A DNA stretch of 64,000 nt. Origin: a bacterium (GTDB taxonomy: Archaea > JAADDD01). The stretch spans positions 146,766 to 210,765 of the forward strand of contig JAADDD010000004.1 in assembly GCA_013154095.1 (NCBI GenBank). The letters run 5' to 3'. The notes under the pieces are model-generated. The model had not been told where the DNA came from and ran no database searches. It worked only from the letters and a program-made list of their open reading frames with translations. The translations under genes and the position numbers were made by a program. Below, one piece after another: positions 54,431 through 61,865 of the stretch; the first letter of the stretch is position 1; each line of letters begins with the position of its first letter.

Positions 54431-54792
54431 ATGAGCTGGAGCGGTTCGTGCAAGCACTGAACAGAGAAGAAGATAGCATAGTGCTAGTAGAAGGCAAGCG
54501 CGACAAGAAGGCACTGCAGCTCCTCGGAGTGCTCCTTCCAGTAATTTATTTAGGAAAGTTTAAGCTGGAGCTGCTGCTCGAAGAACTTGCTGAAAGTGGT
54601 GCAATGCTTTTGCTGCTTTTTGACCTGGATGAAGCTGGTGAGAGTCTAACAAGGAAGGCTGTAAGTCTTTGCGAACTGCTAGGAATACGCTACAGCCTAA
54701 AATACAGACAGTGGCTGCGCAAGCTAAGAATTTACCGTATAGAAGAACTTTTCACAGTCGCTCAATTATTAACGGATAGGGCACAAAGATAG
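54412..54792 (+). CDS. Small Toprim-domain protein (COG1658/UPF0292-like)
   Basis: About 126 residues from ATG 54412, which lies 19 bases inside the end of aglB. Toprim motifs: SIVLVEGKRDKKALQLLG with the catalytic-type Glu and LLFDLDEAGESL with DxD. Such small archaeal Toprim proteins resemble RNase M5 and primase cores; activity unknown. Its 3' end overlaps the convergent dnaG, itself a Toprim protein, by 41 bases. Confidence 0.8.
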   Translation: MVPAVLDELERFVQALNREEDSIVLVEGKRDKKALQLLGVLLPVIYLGKFKLELLLEELAESGAMLLLLFDLDEAGESLTRKAVSLCELLGIRYSLKYRQWLRKLRIYRIEELFTVAQLLTDRAQR

Positions 54793-55885
54793 CGTCTACT
54801 GGTTTTGTTACTAGCACCAGCTTAATCTCTTTTTTGTAGATCTCTACTATATCTTTCTGTGTGAGTTGCACGTCTGCTGCCAGCGCAAAATATTCTCCGC
54901 GCTTGATGTCCTTGAGCTGCTCGAGGCTGTCAAGGGCTTTCTCTATTTGCAGCTCGCTATTAAGCAAGAATATTCTACCTTTACCTAGCAGTTTATTTTT
55001 TAGAATTTCTCTGCTGCCACTTTCTTTTGCCAGTGACGTTATCAGCTCTTCGAGGTCTTCTTTCTTTACGTGCTGTTTCCGCTGCAAGCAACGAATAATT
55101 TCCTTAAATGTTAGCTCCTCCACTTCCTTGCCTTCAGGAGCGCGGGTAATATAATCTACATCAACCTTTTCTAGTAAGTGTTTAATGAACAGTTCTCCTC
55201 CTTTATCTCCGTCAGCAAAAACTATAGTAATTTTCCGTTTTGCCAGTTCTTGAATAGTTTTAGGGATGTCGCCTTTTACTCCTCCAACAGCTACTACATT
55301 CTTGATTCCGTGCTTAAGTAGATTCAGTACATCTGCTCGTCCCTCTACAAGAATTATAGTGTTAACATCCGGTTTTAGCACATCGGGCCCTGCAGGCAAT
55401 CTCTCTTCTCCAATATATATCAATTCTGCTTGTGTGAGCTCTTCCTTGATCTTTTCTCTTATTTCAGAAGATTCTGGAACTCTTTCTTTCATCTGTTCTA
55501 GCAGCTCTTTTGCGCGCTGTAGGATTCTCTCGCGCTTAATGTCGCGGATATCTGTAATGTCTACTACAACAAATTTAGCCTTGTATGGCCCTACCCTATC
55601 TACGGCCTCGATGCTTGCCGCAATTATTGCGGTATCAAGTCTGTCTAGCGAAGAAGGAATCTCGATTGTTCCTGTTGTTGTGCCGCCTATCTTGCTTTCT
55701 ATCTCTACGAGCAGCCTGCCTATTTTGCCAGCACGCTGCAGCTCTCGCAGGTCAAGCTCATCGCCAAAAAGACCTTCAAGCTGACCAAAAATTGCTCCTA
55801 TAATGTCTGGCTCATCTACGTCTCCTTCAACCTCAAACTTAATTTTTATGACATATTTTGTTGTCGGAGGATAAACTTTAGCCAT
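54752..55885 (-). CDS. dnaG: Archaeal DnaG-type primase
   Basis: 377 residues. N-terminal domain with DEPDIIGAIFGQLEGLFGDELDLRELQ, typical of archaeal DnaG; central Toprim domain with IILVEGRADVLNLLKHG and IVFADGDKGG; C-terminal helical part. In archaea DnaG primes RNA or works with the exosome. Start preceded by TTTATATTC (minus strand, 55913-55921) about 30 bases away, immediately after the 3' end of the H/ACA RNA. Confidence 0.95.
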   Translation of the reverse strand: MAKVYPPTTKYVIKIKFEVEGDVDEPDIIGAIFGQLEGLFGDELDLRELQRAGKIGRLLVEIESKIGGTTTGTIEIPSSLDRLDTAIIAASIEAVDRVGPYKAKFVVVDITDIRDIKRERILQRAKELLEQMKERVPESSEIREKIKEELTQAELIYIGEERLPAGPDVLKPDVNTIILVEGRADVLNLLKHGIKNVVAVGGVKGDIPKTIQELAKRKITIVFADGDKGGELFIKHLLEKVDVDYITRAPEGKEVEELTFKEIIRCLQRKQHVKKEDLEELITSLAKESGSREILKNKLLGKGRIFLLNSELQIEKALDSLEQLKDIKRGEYFALAADVQLTQKDIVEIYKKEIKLVLVTKPVDAIFVPYPLIIERL

Positions 55886-55919
55886 AGTCCTTTACCAGAA
55901 CTGAAGAAGAAAAGAATAT

Positions 55920-56053
55920 AAATGTGCGCTTCCCCACTCCCGGGGTTCCTCGGCAACCTTCCCCCGTACCTCCTAGGGAAGCGCGGAAGTTGTGCTCCTA
56001 ACCCCGGTCGCCGGCTCATAGACCTTGCCGGCGATCAGCCCGTTAGGAGTCCA
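55920..56053 (-). ncRNA. Two-hairpin H/ACA guide sRNA
   Basis: Minus strand. Hairpin 1: lower stem CTCCTAAC/GTTAGGAG, a pseudouridylation pocket (GGGCTGA / CCGGG), upper stem TCGCCGGC/GCCGGCGA, loop AAGGTCTATGA containing a UGA as in L7Ae-binding loops, then C and ACA (55991-55993). Hairpin 2: lower stem GCGCTTCCC/GGGAAGCGC, pocket, upper stem CGGGG/CCCCG, then ACA (55923-55925). The distance from upper stem to ACA is 14 and 15 bases, exactly the H/ACA rule. A TATA box 22-30 bases before the first stem supports transcription. It guides pseudouridine formation by Cbf5-Nop10-Gar1-L7Ae. Targets not identified; 5S, SRP and RNase P RNA do not fit. Confidence 0.8.
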
Positions 56054-56070
56054 GGTTAATTAGCAGTGCC

Positions 56071-56081
56071 AAAAATATAAA
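56071..56081 (-). promoter_or_regulatory. TATA box for the H/ACA sRNA
   Basis: TTTATATTTTT on the minus strand, centred about 25 bases before the start of the first hairpin stem. The same bases touch the ATG of the divergent hjc gene, so the two transcription units share this short region. Confidence 0.6.
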
Positions 56082-56476
56082 TGCTAATGCAGTACAGGAA
56101 AGGCTACTACCTTGAACACAGGCTTGTGCAGCTGCTGCGCCGCTATGGCTTCTGGTGCACGCGACTACCTAAAAGCGGTTCTGCGCAGGTTCCACTAGAC
56201 GTGCTGGCTCTTAGGCCAGGTATTGTGCTCGGCTTCGAGTGCAAGCGAAGAAAGGCTGTGCTCTACAGCAAAGAGCTGCAGCCAGAAAAATTGCTTTCTT
56301 GGCAAGAAGCAACAGGAGGAAAAGCTTTTCTTTGCGTGTACTTTGATGAAGAGAAAAAATTGCGGTTTTATCCTGCTGATCAGCTAAAACAAAAAGAAAA
56401 AATCACTGCAAAAGACACGGATTATTTATCCTTTCAGCAGCTACTGCAGCTACTCTTCTCTGACTCTCTTCTCTAG
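56081..56476 (+). CDS. hjc: Holliday junction resolvase Hjc
   Basis: 131-residue archaeal resolvase of the PD-(D/E)xK nuclease fold that cuts four-way junctions. KGYYLEHRLVQLLRRYGFW with the first Glu, RLPKSGSAQVPLDVLALRPG with the Asp, and LGFECKRRK with the E-x-K complete the active site. A second ATG two codons in is an equally good start. Its last 27 bases overlap the convergent regulator gene. Confidence 0.92.
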   Translation: MLMQYRKGYYLEHRLVQLLRRYGFWCTRLPKSGSAQVPLDVLALRPGIVLGFECKRRKAVLYSKELQPEKLLSWQEATGGKAFLCVYFDEEKKLRFYPADQLKQKEKITAKDTDYLSFQQLLQLLFSDSLL

Positions 56477-56809
56477 AAGGCTTGGCTTGAACCTTATACG
56501 GTTAGCGTACTTGTCGTTGATGTAGTATACTTTTCTTCCCTTTACTGTTGTTCTGCACTCGACGATGTTCAGTTCAATCAAAGTCTTGAGAATGCCGCGC
56601 AAAGTACGTTCACCAATACCAAGATCCTGCTTCATCTCTTCTATTGTTGTGCCTGCATGTGAGTGAATGTAATACAAGACCTTGCCTGTGTCGCCTGCAG
56701 GTTCTAGCACGTGCTCTGCGTTAGGAAAATATATTCTTTCCATCTCGTTCAGCAGCTCCTTTGCAATGCTCCGAGAAATTGGCCTGAGCAGCCTGTCTAG
56801 CAGTGCCAT
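56450..56809 (-). CDS. Winged helix-turn-helix transcription regulator
   Basis: 119 residues. N-terminal amphipathic helices, then a winged HTH from about residue 38: GKVLYYIHSHAGTTIEEMKQDLGIGERTLRGILKTL and the wing VECRTTVKGRKVYYIN, like archaeal PadR/TrmB or primed-ArsR forms. No ligand domain. Start about 29 bases from a TATA-like ATTTTTATCG (minus, 56833-56842). Target genes unknown. Confidence 0.75.
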   Translation of the reverse strand: MALLDRLLRPISRSIAKELLNEMERIYFPNAEHVLEPAGDTGKVLYYIHSHAGTTIEEMKQDLGIGERTLRGILKTLIELNIVECRTTVKGRKVYYINDKYANRIRFKPSLLEKRVREE

Positions 56810-56860
56810 AAATTATCGATAGTGCTTGTGCGCGATAAAAATTCTGGTTCTGTCAGCAAG

Positions 56861-56870
56861 GCATATAAAA
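56861..56870 (+). promoter_or_regulatory. TATA box for the NSUN-type methyltransferase
   Basis: GCATATAAAA centred about 31 bases before the ATG at 56897, predicting a very short leader. The clear box fits an independent transcript. Confidence 0.55.
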
Positions 56871-56896
56871 AGTGGCTGTCCTGGAGTTATTAAGCC

Positions 56897-58243
56897 ATGT
56901 ACAGGCGTGTCATTGAGCTAGCAGCAGAGGTCCTAGAAGCGGCAGAACACATCAAGCCTAGCCAGTACGCTAAGCGCGAAGTGCTTGCAAGGAAAGGCTT
57001 GCTTGGAACTAAGCTAGACGAGTGGGTTACTGCAATAATGTATGCAGTCTATAAGCGTTTAGGTATTATCGACGAAATTATACGGTTATGCTTTGGCGAC
57101 GAAGAATACTTACGTACAGTTCCGTGCTTTGTGCGCCAGCTGTACAGGATAATTGTCAATGAAGTATACTTTGACAGGCGCAGCGAGACAAAAATGGAGG
57201 AAATTACAAGAAAAATACTATCTTCCCGCGGATACGCAAAATATGCAGAAGATACGCGCAGGCTAATTCATTTTGCCCATACTTTTGTGCCTCCGGAATG
57301 TGTGGACATTTTTGACGAAATTTTTTGGAAACTGAACTTTCCTAAGTGGTTTGCTAAACGGTTAGCAAAGCTGCTAGGATCAGTAGAAGAAGCTGTAAAA
57401 TTAATAAAAATCTGGAACAGTAAGGCTCCGCTTTCGATTAGAGTAAACTCGCTTAAAACAACTCCAGAAGAACTAAAGGAAAGATTATGGAAAAAGTACA
57501 GGGTGTACATTGAGTACGGAAAATTTACAAAGTATATACTGAAAATTTATGGTTCTATCCCATTTAATAGGTGCGAAGAGTTTGAGCAAGGATTGTTTAT
57601 TGTGCAAGATGAAGCTTCCGCGCTCGTAGGCTATATTCTTGGACCGCGACCAGGAGAAACTGTGCTAGATCTCTGCGCTGCACCGGGAGGAAAGACCACG
57701 CATATAGGAGAGCTGATGAAGAATACCGGAAAAATAGTGGCAGTCGATGTCAGTAAGCTGAGGATGGAACGGCTTATCTGGCAGTGCAAGAGACTAGACA
57801 TTAATATTGTCGAGCCGGTACTGCTGGATGGCAGGCAGGTTCCTGCACGCTACGGTCAAATTTTCGACAAAGTGCTTGTAGATGCACCCTGCACGTCCTC
57901 CGGTACTATTAGGAAAAATCCAGAAGTGCGCTGGCTGCTCAAGGAAGAAGAAATTTCTGAATACGCCAAGCTGCAAAAAGAGCTGCTTGTAGCTGGTCTA
58001 GAAGCTGCTAAACATGGTGCAGTTGTAGTCTATGCTACGTGCTCGGTCTTTGTAGAAGAAAACGAGCAAGTCATAAAGTACGTACTAGATAAGGGACTAG
58101 CAGAGCTCGAAGAAATAGCTTGGCCAGAAGGTGTTAGTCGAGGAATCACTGAAATAGACGAAGAAATGAAAAAATGTATCAGGCTCTGGACGCACTTGCA
58201 CGATACTACTTCTTTTTTCGTGGCCAAGCTTAGGAAGACTTAA
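56897..58243 (+). CDS. RNA m5C methyltransferase (NSUN/RsmB family)
   Basis: 448 residues. An all-helical N-terminal domain (1-150, NusB-like RNA-binding in relatives), then PLSIRVNSLKTTPEELKERL, motif I LDLCAAPGGKTTHIGELM, catalytic-cysteine motifs DAPCTSSGTIRKNP and VVYATCSVFVEENE. Forms 5-methylcytosine in tRNA or rRNA. The N-terminal extension makes it closer to RsmB-like than to short aTrm4. Ends in a 14-base overlap with the convergent NifX-like gene. Confidence 0.92.
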   Translation: MYRRVIELAAEVLEAAEHIKPSQYAKREVLARKGLLGTKLDEWVTAIMYAVYKRLGIIDEIIRLCFGDEEYLRTVPCFVRQLYRIIVNEVYFDRRSETKMEEITRKILSSRGYAKYAEDTRRLIHFAHTFVPPECVDIFDEIFWKLNFPKWFAKRLAKLLGSVEEAVKLIKIWNSKAPLSIRVNSLKTTPEELKERLWKKYRVYIEYGKFTKYILKIYGSIPFNRCEEFEQGLFIVQDEASALVGYILGPRPGETVLDLCAAPGGKTTHIGELMKNTGKIVAVDVSKLRMERLIWQCKRLDINIVEPVLLDGRQVPARYGQIFDKVLVDAPCTSSGTIRKNPEVRWLLKEEEISEYAKLQKELLVAGLEAAKHGAVVVYATCSVFVEENEQVIKYVLDKGLAELEEIAWPEGVSRGITEIDEEMKKCIRLWTHLHDTTSFFVAKLRKT

Positions 58244-58556
58244 GTCCAAGTTCTTTTAACACATGCTCTAATTCTTTTTCTGATCCTACAATGTAAATTT
58301 TTGTTCCAAGCTCTTCTAGTTTTTTCTTTATCCCTTCGCCTACAGCTCTAGCAATCACAGCTTCCGGTTTTAGCTGCTCAACAACCTCTTTTCCTACGCC
58401 CTTTTCTCCTAGGGCTCGCTCAACGTTGCGCACAATGTGCTGTTTTCCATTTTCTATTACTAGAAAGAAAGGTGCACGCGCAAAACGCTCAGAAAGGTCG
58501 TCGAAAGTTAGCTGTGCCAGCTGTACTGGGCGATTCACCGGGATGACAACGCGCAT
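58230..58556 (-). CDS. NifX/NafY-type dinitrogenase cofactor-binding domain protein
   Basis: About 108 residues from the ATG at 58556 (an in-frame ATG six codons earlier sits in the promoter). MRVVIPVNRPV...LSERFARAPFFLVIENG and PEAVIARAVGEGIKKKLEELGTKIYIV match the small RNase H-like NifX/FeMo-cofactor-binding fold. No nitrogenase is implied: free-standing archaeal versions are common and their ligand is unknown. Confidence 0.85.
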   Translation of the reverse strand: MRVVIPVNRPVQLAQLTFDDLSERFARAPFFLVIENGKQHIVRNVERALGEKGVGKEVVEQLKPEAVIARAVGEGIKKKLEELGTKIYIVGSEKELEHVLKELGLKSS

Positions 58557-58587
58557 AATATTATTTATTCGCATAATATAATATAAT

Positions 58588-58642
58588 GTTGTGATGAGAT
58601 TCCTTTAAGCTGAGCCGTGAAGAGAGGGACAGGAGCTGAAAA
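58588..58642 (+). ncRNA. Box C/D guide sRNA (predicted 16S target)
   Basis: Box C GTGATGA (58591-58597), 12-base guide GATTCCTTTAAG, box D' CTGA (58610-58613), 3-base spacer, box C' GTGAAGA (58617-58623, one change), 12-base guide GAGGGACAGGAG, box D CTGA (58636-58639). The D' guide pairs (11 Watson-Crick pairs and one G-U) with CUUAAAGGAAUU, the universally conserved archaeal 16S stretch at the 907-926 primer site. The D-plus-five rule points to A914 (E. coli numbering, from memory). The D guide target was not identified. A TATA-like TTATTTATT at 58561-58569 precedes it. Fills the gap between two convergent/divergent genes. Confidence 0.88.
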
Positions 58643-58644
58643 GC

Positions 58645-59823
58645 TTAGAGCGGCTCGGTGAACAGCACTTTCAGGTACCAGGTAGTCGGAGCTCCTGGCA
58701 GTATAGGATGGTCCTGTGGCTGCGTGCCAATCTCGACTATTCTGATTACTTTCTTGGCATCTGCAGCTGCTGCACGAACAGTCTCGATAAATTTCAGCAA
58801 TGTTAGGTGCTGCGAGCACGAACAGGTAACAACTACACGCTTTGCTAGTCTGTAGGCAAACCTATTGACAGCAAAGTATGCCTGCAAACCTTTCTTTAAT
58901 CCTTTTTTCGATGTCACGAAAGCTGGAGGATCGAGCACTACTACATCAAAGCGCTCTCCATGCTGGTACAATTTTTTCAAGTATTCTAGTGCATCTGCAG
59001 CTATAGTTTTTATCTTATCCTGCAAAGAATTCATTTTAGCATTTTCTTTTGCAACTTCTAGTGCTTTTTCTGAAATGTCTACGAGCCAAACTTCGTCTGC
59101 TCCTGCTGCAGCTGCGTTTAGCCCAAAACCTCCAGTGTAAGAGAATACGTCAAGCACCTTATCTCCTGGTTCAATATACTTTCGCAGCTTCAGCCTGTTG
59201 TCTCGCTGATCGAGGTAGAAGCCTGTTTTCTGGCCAAGCACACTTACCTTGTACAGCAGTCCATGCTCTTCTATTACTGTCTCGTACTTTTCTTTTCCCG
59301 CGAGCAAGCCTTCTCGCGGAGGCAGCGTGGATTTTTGTCTAGCCCTGCTATCATTTTTCTCGTACACTGTTTCAATGCCTGGTTCGAGCGAGAGCACATG
59401 TTCTGCTATGTCTTTCCTGATACTATCAAGAAAAGGATCAGTGTCTTGCAGCACAGCAATATCACCGAAACGGTCAATGATCAGTGAGGGCAGGTAATCA
59501 GAATCGCCGTACACCATGCGGTAAACGTCCTTGAAGCCCCACTGTTTTCGCTTCTTGTTTGCTCGAGTAACCCTTTCTAGTACTAGTTCTTTTGTTATTT
59601 CTTCGCGTGGATCTCTAGTAAATATCCTAACTCTTATACCTTTTCCTGCTTGCCAGATACCTTTGCCAAGGAATTCTCCATCAAGTGAATATATTTCTAC
59701 TACATCGCCTGGTCGCGGCTCTCCTTTAACTTGCTTGATTGCAGGATTGTAGATTGTCGGCGAGCCGTACTTAATGGCGCGAGCACAGTCTTCGTCGACA
59801 AAAATTTTTGCCGGTTCAAGCAT
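58645..59823 (-). CDS. PUA + SAM methyltransferase, RlmI/RlmK-like (rRNA m5C)
   Basis: 392 residues. N-terminal PUA domain (GSPTIYNPAIKQVKGEPRPGDVVEIYS), central EEHGLLYKVSVLGQKTGFYLDQRDNRLKL signature, SAM motif DKVLDVFSYTGGFGLNAAAAGADEV and catalytic-site DVVVLDPPAFVTSKKG plus VTCSCSQHL. Related bacterial RlmI makes m5C1962 in 23S rRNA; the archaeal site is unknown. Its ATG lies inside the stop region of the FkbM gene (8-base overlap), so its translation could be coupled to that phase-shifted frame. Confidence 0.92.
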   Translation of the reverse strand: MLEPAKIFVDEDCARAIKYGSPTIYNPAIKQVKGEPRPGDVVEIYSLDGEFLGKGIWQAGKGIRVRIFTRDPREEITKELVLERVTRANKKRKQWGFKDVYRMVYGDSDYLPSLIIDRFGDIAVLQDTDPFLDSIRKDIAEHVLSLEPGIETVYEKNDSRARQKSTLPPREGLLAGKEKYETVIEEHGLLYKVSVLGQKTGFYLDQRDNRLKLRKYIEPGDKVLDVFSYTGGFGLNAAAAGADEVWLVDISEKALEVAKENAKMNSLQDKIKTIAADALEYLKKLYQHGERFDVVVLDPPAFVTSKKGLKKGLQAYFAVNRFAYRLAKRVVVTCSCSQHLTLLKFIETVRAAAADAKKVIRIVEIGTQPQDHPILPGAPTTWYLKVLFTEPL

Positions 59824-60806
59824 GCTTTACTAAGATCAGCTCCGGTACATTAATAAATACTAAGTTACAGGTACCTGGCAGCAAAAGTTCTGGTGAAAGA
59901 AAACTGTAGTTCAGTTTTTCTTTGCAGAAAGTATAAAAATACGTAAAGGCAACTTTATCTATAAATCTTATTGGTAACAAAAACGAGCACCATTGTTTAT
60001 GCTCATAAATAACATACTTTATGCTAAATCCTAGAGAATTAAGTGTTTCTAGCAGCTCTTTAGTTTTCTCTTCTCCTAGGATTGGCCAGTGCAGTTCCAG
60101 AAAAATATATTTTATTTCTGGTTCACTCAAAACTTCCTCTCCTCCTTTAATGATTTCGTACTCCGCACCTTCTACGTCCATTTTGATTATTTGTGGAAGC
60201 TCCTTATTTTCTAAAAATTTGTCAAGTGTAGTTACTTCTACTTCTATTTCTTTGATTACATTTACACTGGGAGTAAAGCCTGACCAGTTAGAAATGGTAG
60301 AAACATAGAATTTTGCCTTTCCAGCTTTTTGTCCAAAAGCAAGATTATAAAATTCTATGTTAGTGAAATTGTTTAACTCAGCAGCTTTCTTTGCTAGATC
60401 TAGCACGTCAGGATTTGGTTCAACTGCATAGATTTTTCTCGAATAAGGAGCCAGCAAAAAACTGTAGAAACCATAGTTGCAGCCTATATCGAGGAATATA
60501 CATTTGCCTGCCTGCCTGCCTGCCAATTTTTATCATTAACTGCTCTGCTATAGTTTCTCTTGTACCTTTCTTAATTATAATATCTCGCGGAAAACCTCGA
60601 TCCTCGACATTTAGAAACAGTTTAAATCCATATTTTGTTGGATAAGAAATTATTTTTCTTTTTGCGTATCTTGGAATCTTACTGGACAAATAATTGCAGG
60701 CACGAAAAGTAATATGAGTAAGTTTAGTTGAAACTACTATTAACTTATCAATTATTGAAGGATTTTGCTTTAAGCACCAACTTCTGTATATAGATTTTGC
60801 TAACAT
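59816..60806 (-). CDS. FkbM-family methyltransferase, frame broken at a GGCA repeat (OFF state)
   Basis: Two adjacent frames make one gene. The 5' part (60806 down to the repeat, 94 residues) holds FKLFLNVEDRGFPRDIIIKKGTRETIAEQL, the usual FkbM lead-in. The 3' part from the repeat to 59816 holds KCIFLDIGCNYGFYSFLLAP (SAM motif), YAVEPNPDVL, LPQIIKMDVEGAEYEIIKGG and FLELHWP. They are out of frame by one at five GGCA units. With four (or seven) units they join as a 328-residue protein of normal spacing and length. FkbM enzymes O-methylate sugars or lipids. As given, the first frame stops at 60420, and a TTG-started C-terminal fragment could still be made. Starts in a 7-base overlap with the GT4 gene. 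Confidence 0.8.
60505..60524 (-). repeat. Tetranucleotide tract (GGCA)5 in the FkbM coding region
   Basis: Five perfect tandem units (TGCC on the plus strand) inside the FkbM gene, exactly where its reading frame breaks and just before the SAM-binding motif. Each unit gained or lost shifts the frame, the architecture of simple-sequence contingency loci. Confidence 0.95.
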
Positions 60807-61831
60807 CTTGCAACCTCTTCATAGATTTGCAGTAATTTCTTTATGTGTTCTTGCCAGGTAAATTTAAGGCTTTGCTCATAGCATTTTTCTGCTACTTGCT
60901 GTCTATTTTTTTCGTCGGTAATAATTTCTTGCAGCAGTTCGGGCCATTTATTTAGTTCTGCTACAACACCAACAGACTTTACCTCGCTAGGCACTTTACT
61001 ATCAGGCCGAATAAAAGGGATGCATTTACAGCGTGCAGCTTCTACTACAGGCAAACCAAATCCTTCATACTCAGAAGTAAAGAGCAAAGCGTAGCTTTGA
61101 TTATATAATCTGGCAAGCTCTTCGTCGCTTACTTTTCTTTTTATTATTACTTTATCTTTTACATCTTTGATTAATTCTAAAATACTAAACTGTGCTTGGT
61201 GCTTGGATGCAAGAAACTCGCCTACTAGTACTAGTTTAGGCGGATTATCTATAAGCTTGCATAGTTTTTTGTAAACATTGATTGCTAGGTCTACTCTTTT
61301 TCTGAAAGTAAAATTACCGACAAAAATAATGTACTTTTTCTCAAGGTTAGCTGGTTTAAAAATTTCTGAAACTCCGTTGTACACTATCTCTACTTTTTCT
61401 TCTGGTAAGTTAAACACTTTCACTACTTCTTCTTTTGTCTGCGAGGAAACAACAACTATTTTTTGCGCTCGACAAGCGACAAATTTCCAGAGAGAATAAA
61501 CGTAGATTTTGCTTCCAAGTTTCGCATGCCAAGAATAAGCTCCACGAGAAATAAACAAAGGAATTAGATCATGAAAAGTTACTACTAGTCTTTTCGGCGC
61601 ATGTAACGCTACACTGCCAGCCACATCTGGGTTAGCGCAATGATAAATGTCTGCGGCTGCAAGCCTTCTTGGTAGTTCTGTCCAGACTTTTACTCTTCTT
61701 GGTTCACCTACACTGATTATTTTAAGCTCTACATTTTTAGAAGAAAGGCACTTCACTAGCTCGCTCTCGTACCTTCCAAGACCTTTCAGTTCTTGGGCTC
61801 GCTTTCCTACAGTAATTAAGCATACACGCAT
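60800..61831 (-). CDS. GT4-family glycosyltransferase
   Basis: 343 residues, GT-B fold. N-terminal VCLITVGKRAQELKGLGRYESELVKCL, acceptor-side AADIYHCANPDVAGSVALHAPKRLVVTFHDL, then the donor half with FVGNFTFRKRVDLAINVYKKL and SEYEGFGLPVVEAARCKCIPFI (the E-x7-E-like sugar-nucleotide site). Transfers a sugar, probably in a surface glycan. First gene of the minus-strand GT4-FkbM-RlmI-like run, with stop/start overlaps between each pair. Confidence 0.9.
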   Translation of the reverse strand: MRVCLITVGKRAQELKGLGRYESELVKCLSSKNVELKIISVGEPRRVKVWTELPRRLAAADIYHCANPDVAGSVALHAPKRLVVTFHDLIPLFISRGAYSWHAKLGSKIYVYSLWKFVACRAQKIVVVSSQTKEEVVKVFNLPEEKVEIVYNGVSEIFKPANLEKKYIIFVGNFTFRKRVDLAINVYKKLCKLIDNPPKLVLVGEFLASKHQAQFSILELIKDVKDKVIIKRKVSDEELARLYNQSYALLFTSEYEGFGLPVVEAARCKCIPFIRPDSKVPSEVKSVGVVAELNKWPELLQEIITDEKNRQQVAEKCYEQSLKFTWQEHIKKLLQIYEEVARC

Positions 61832-61865
61832 TTTATTTTAAATATTAATTGAGTTTTAATTTATT

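Noticed and set aside
55925..56052. Plus-strand reading of the GC-rich structured stretch as 5S rRNA, SRP RNA or RNase P RNA, prompted by GGAAGTT
   Set aside because: The 5S helix order and loop C do not fit, no SRP helix 8 tetraloop motif or RNase P core is present, while the minus strand fits H/ACA spacing and has a TATA box.
58230..58556. NifX-like gene as evidence for nitrogen fixation
   Set aside because: No nif structural genes; stand-alone members of this small fold are common in archaea.
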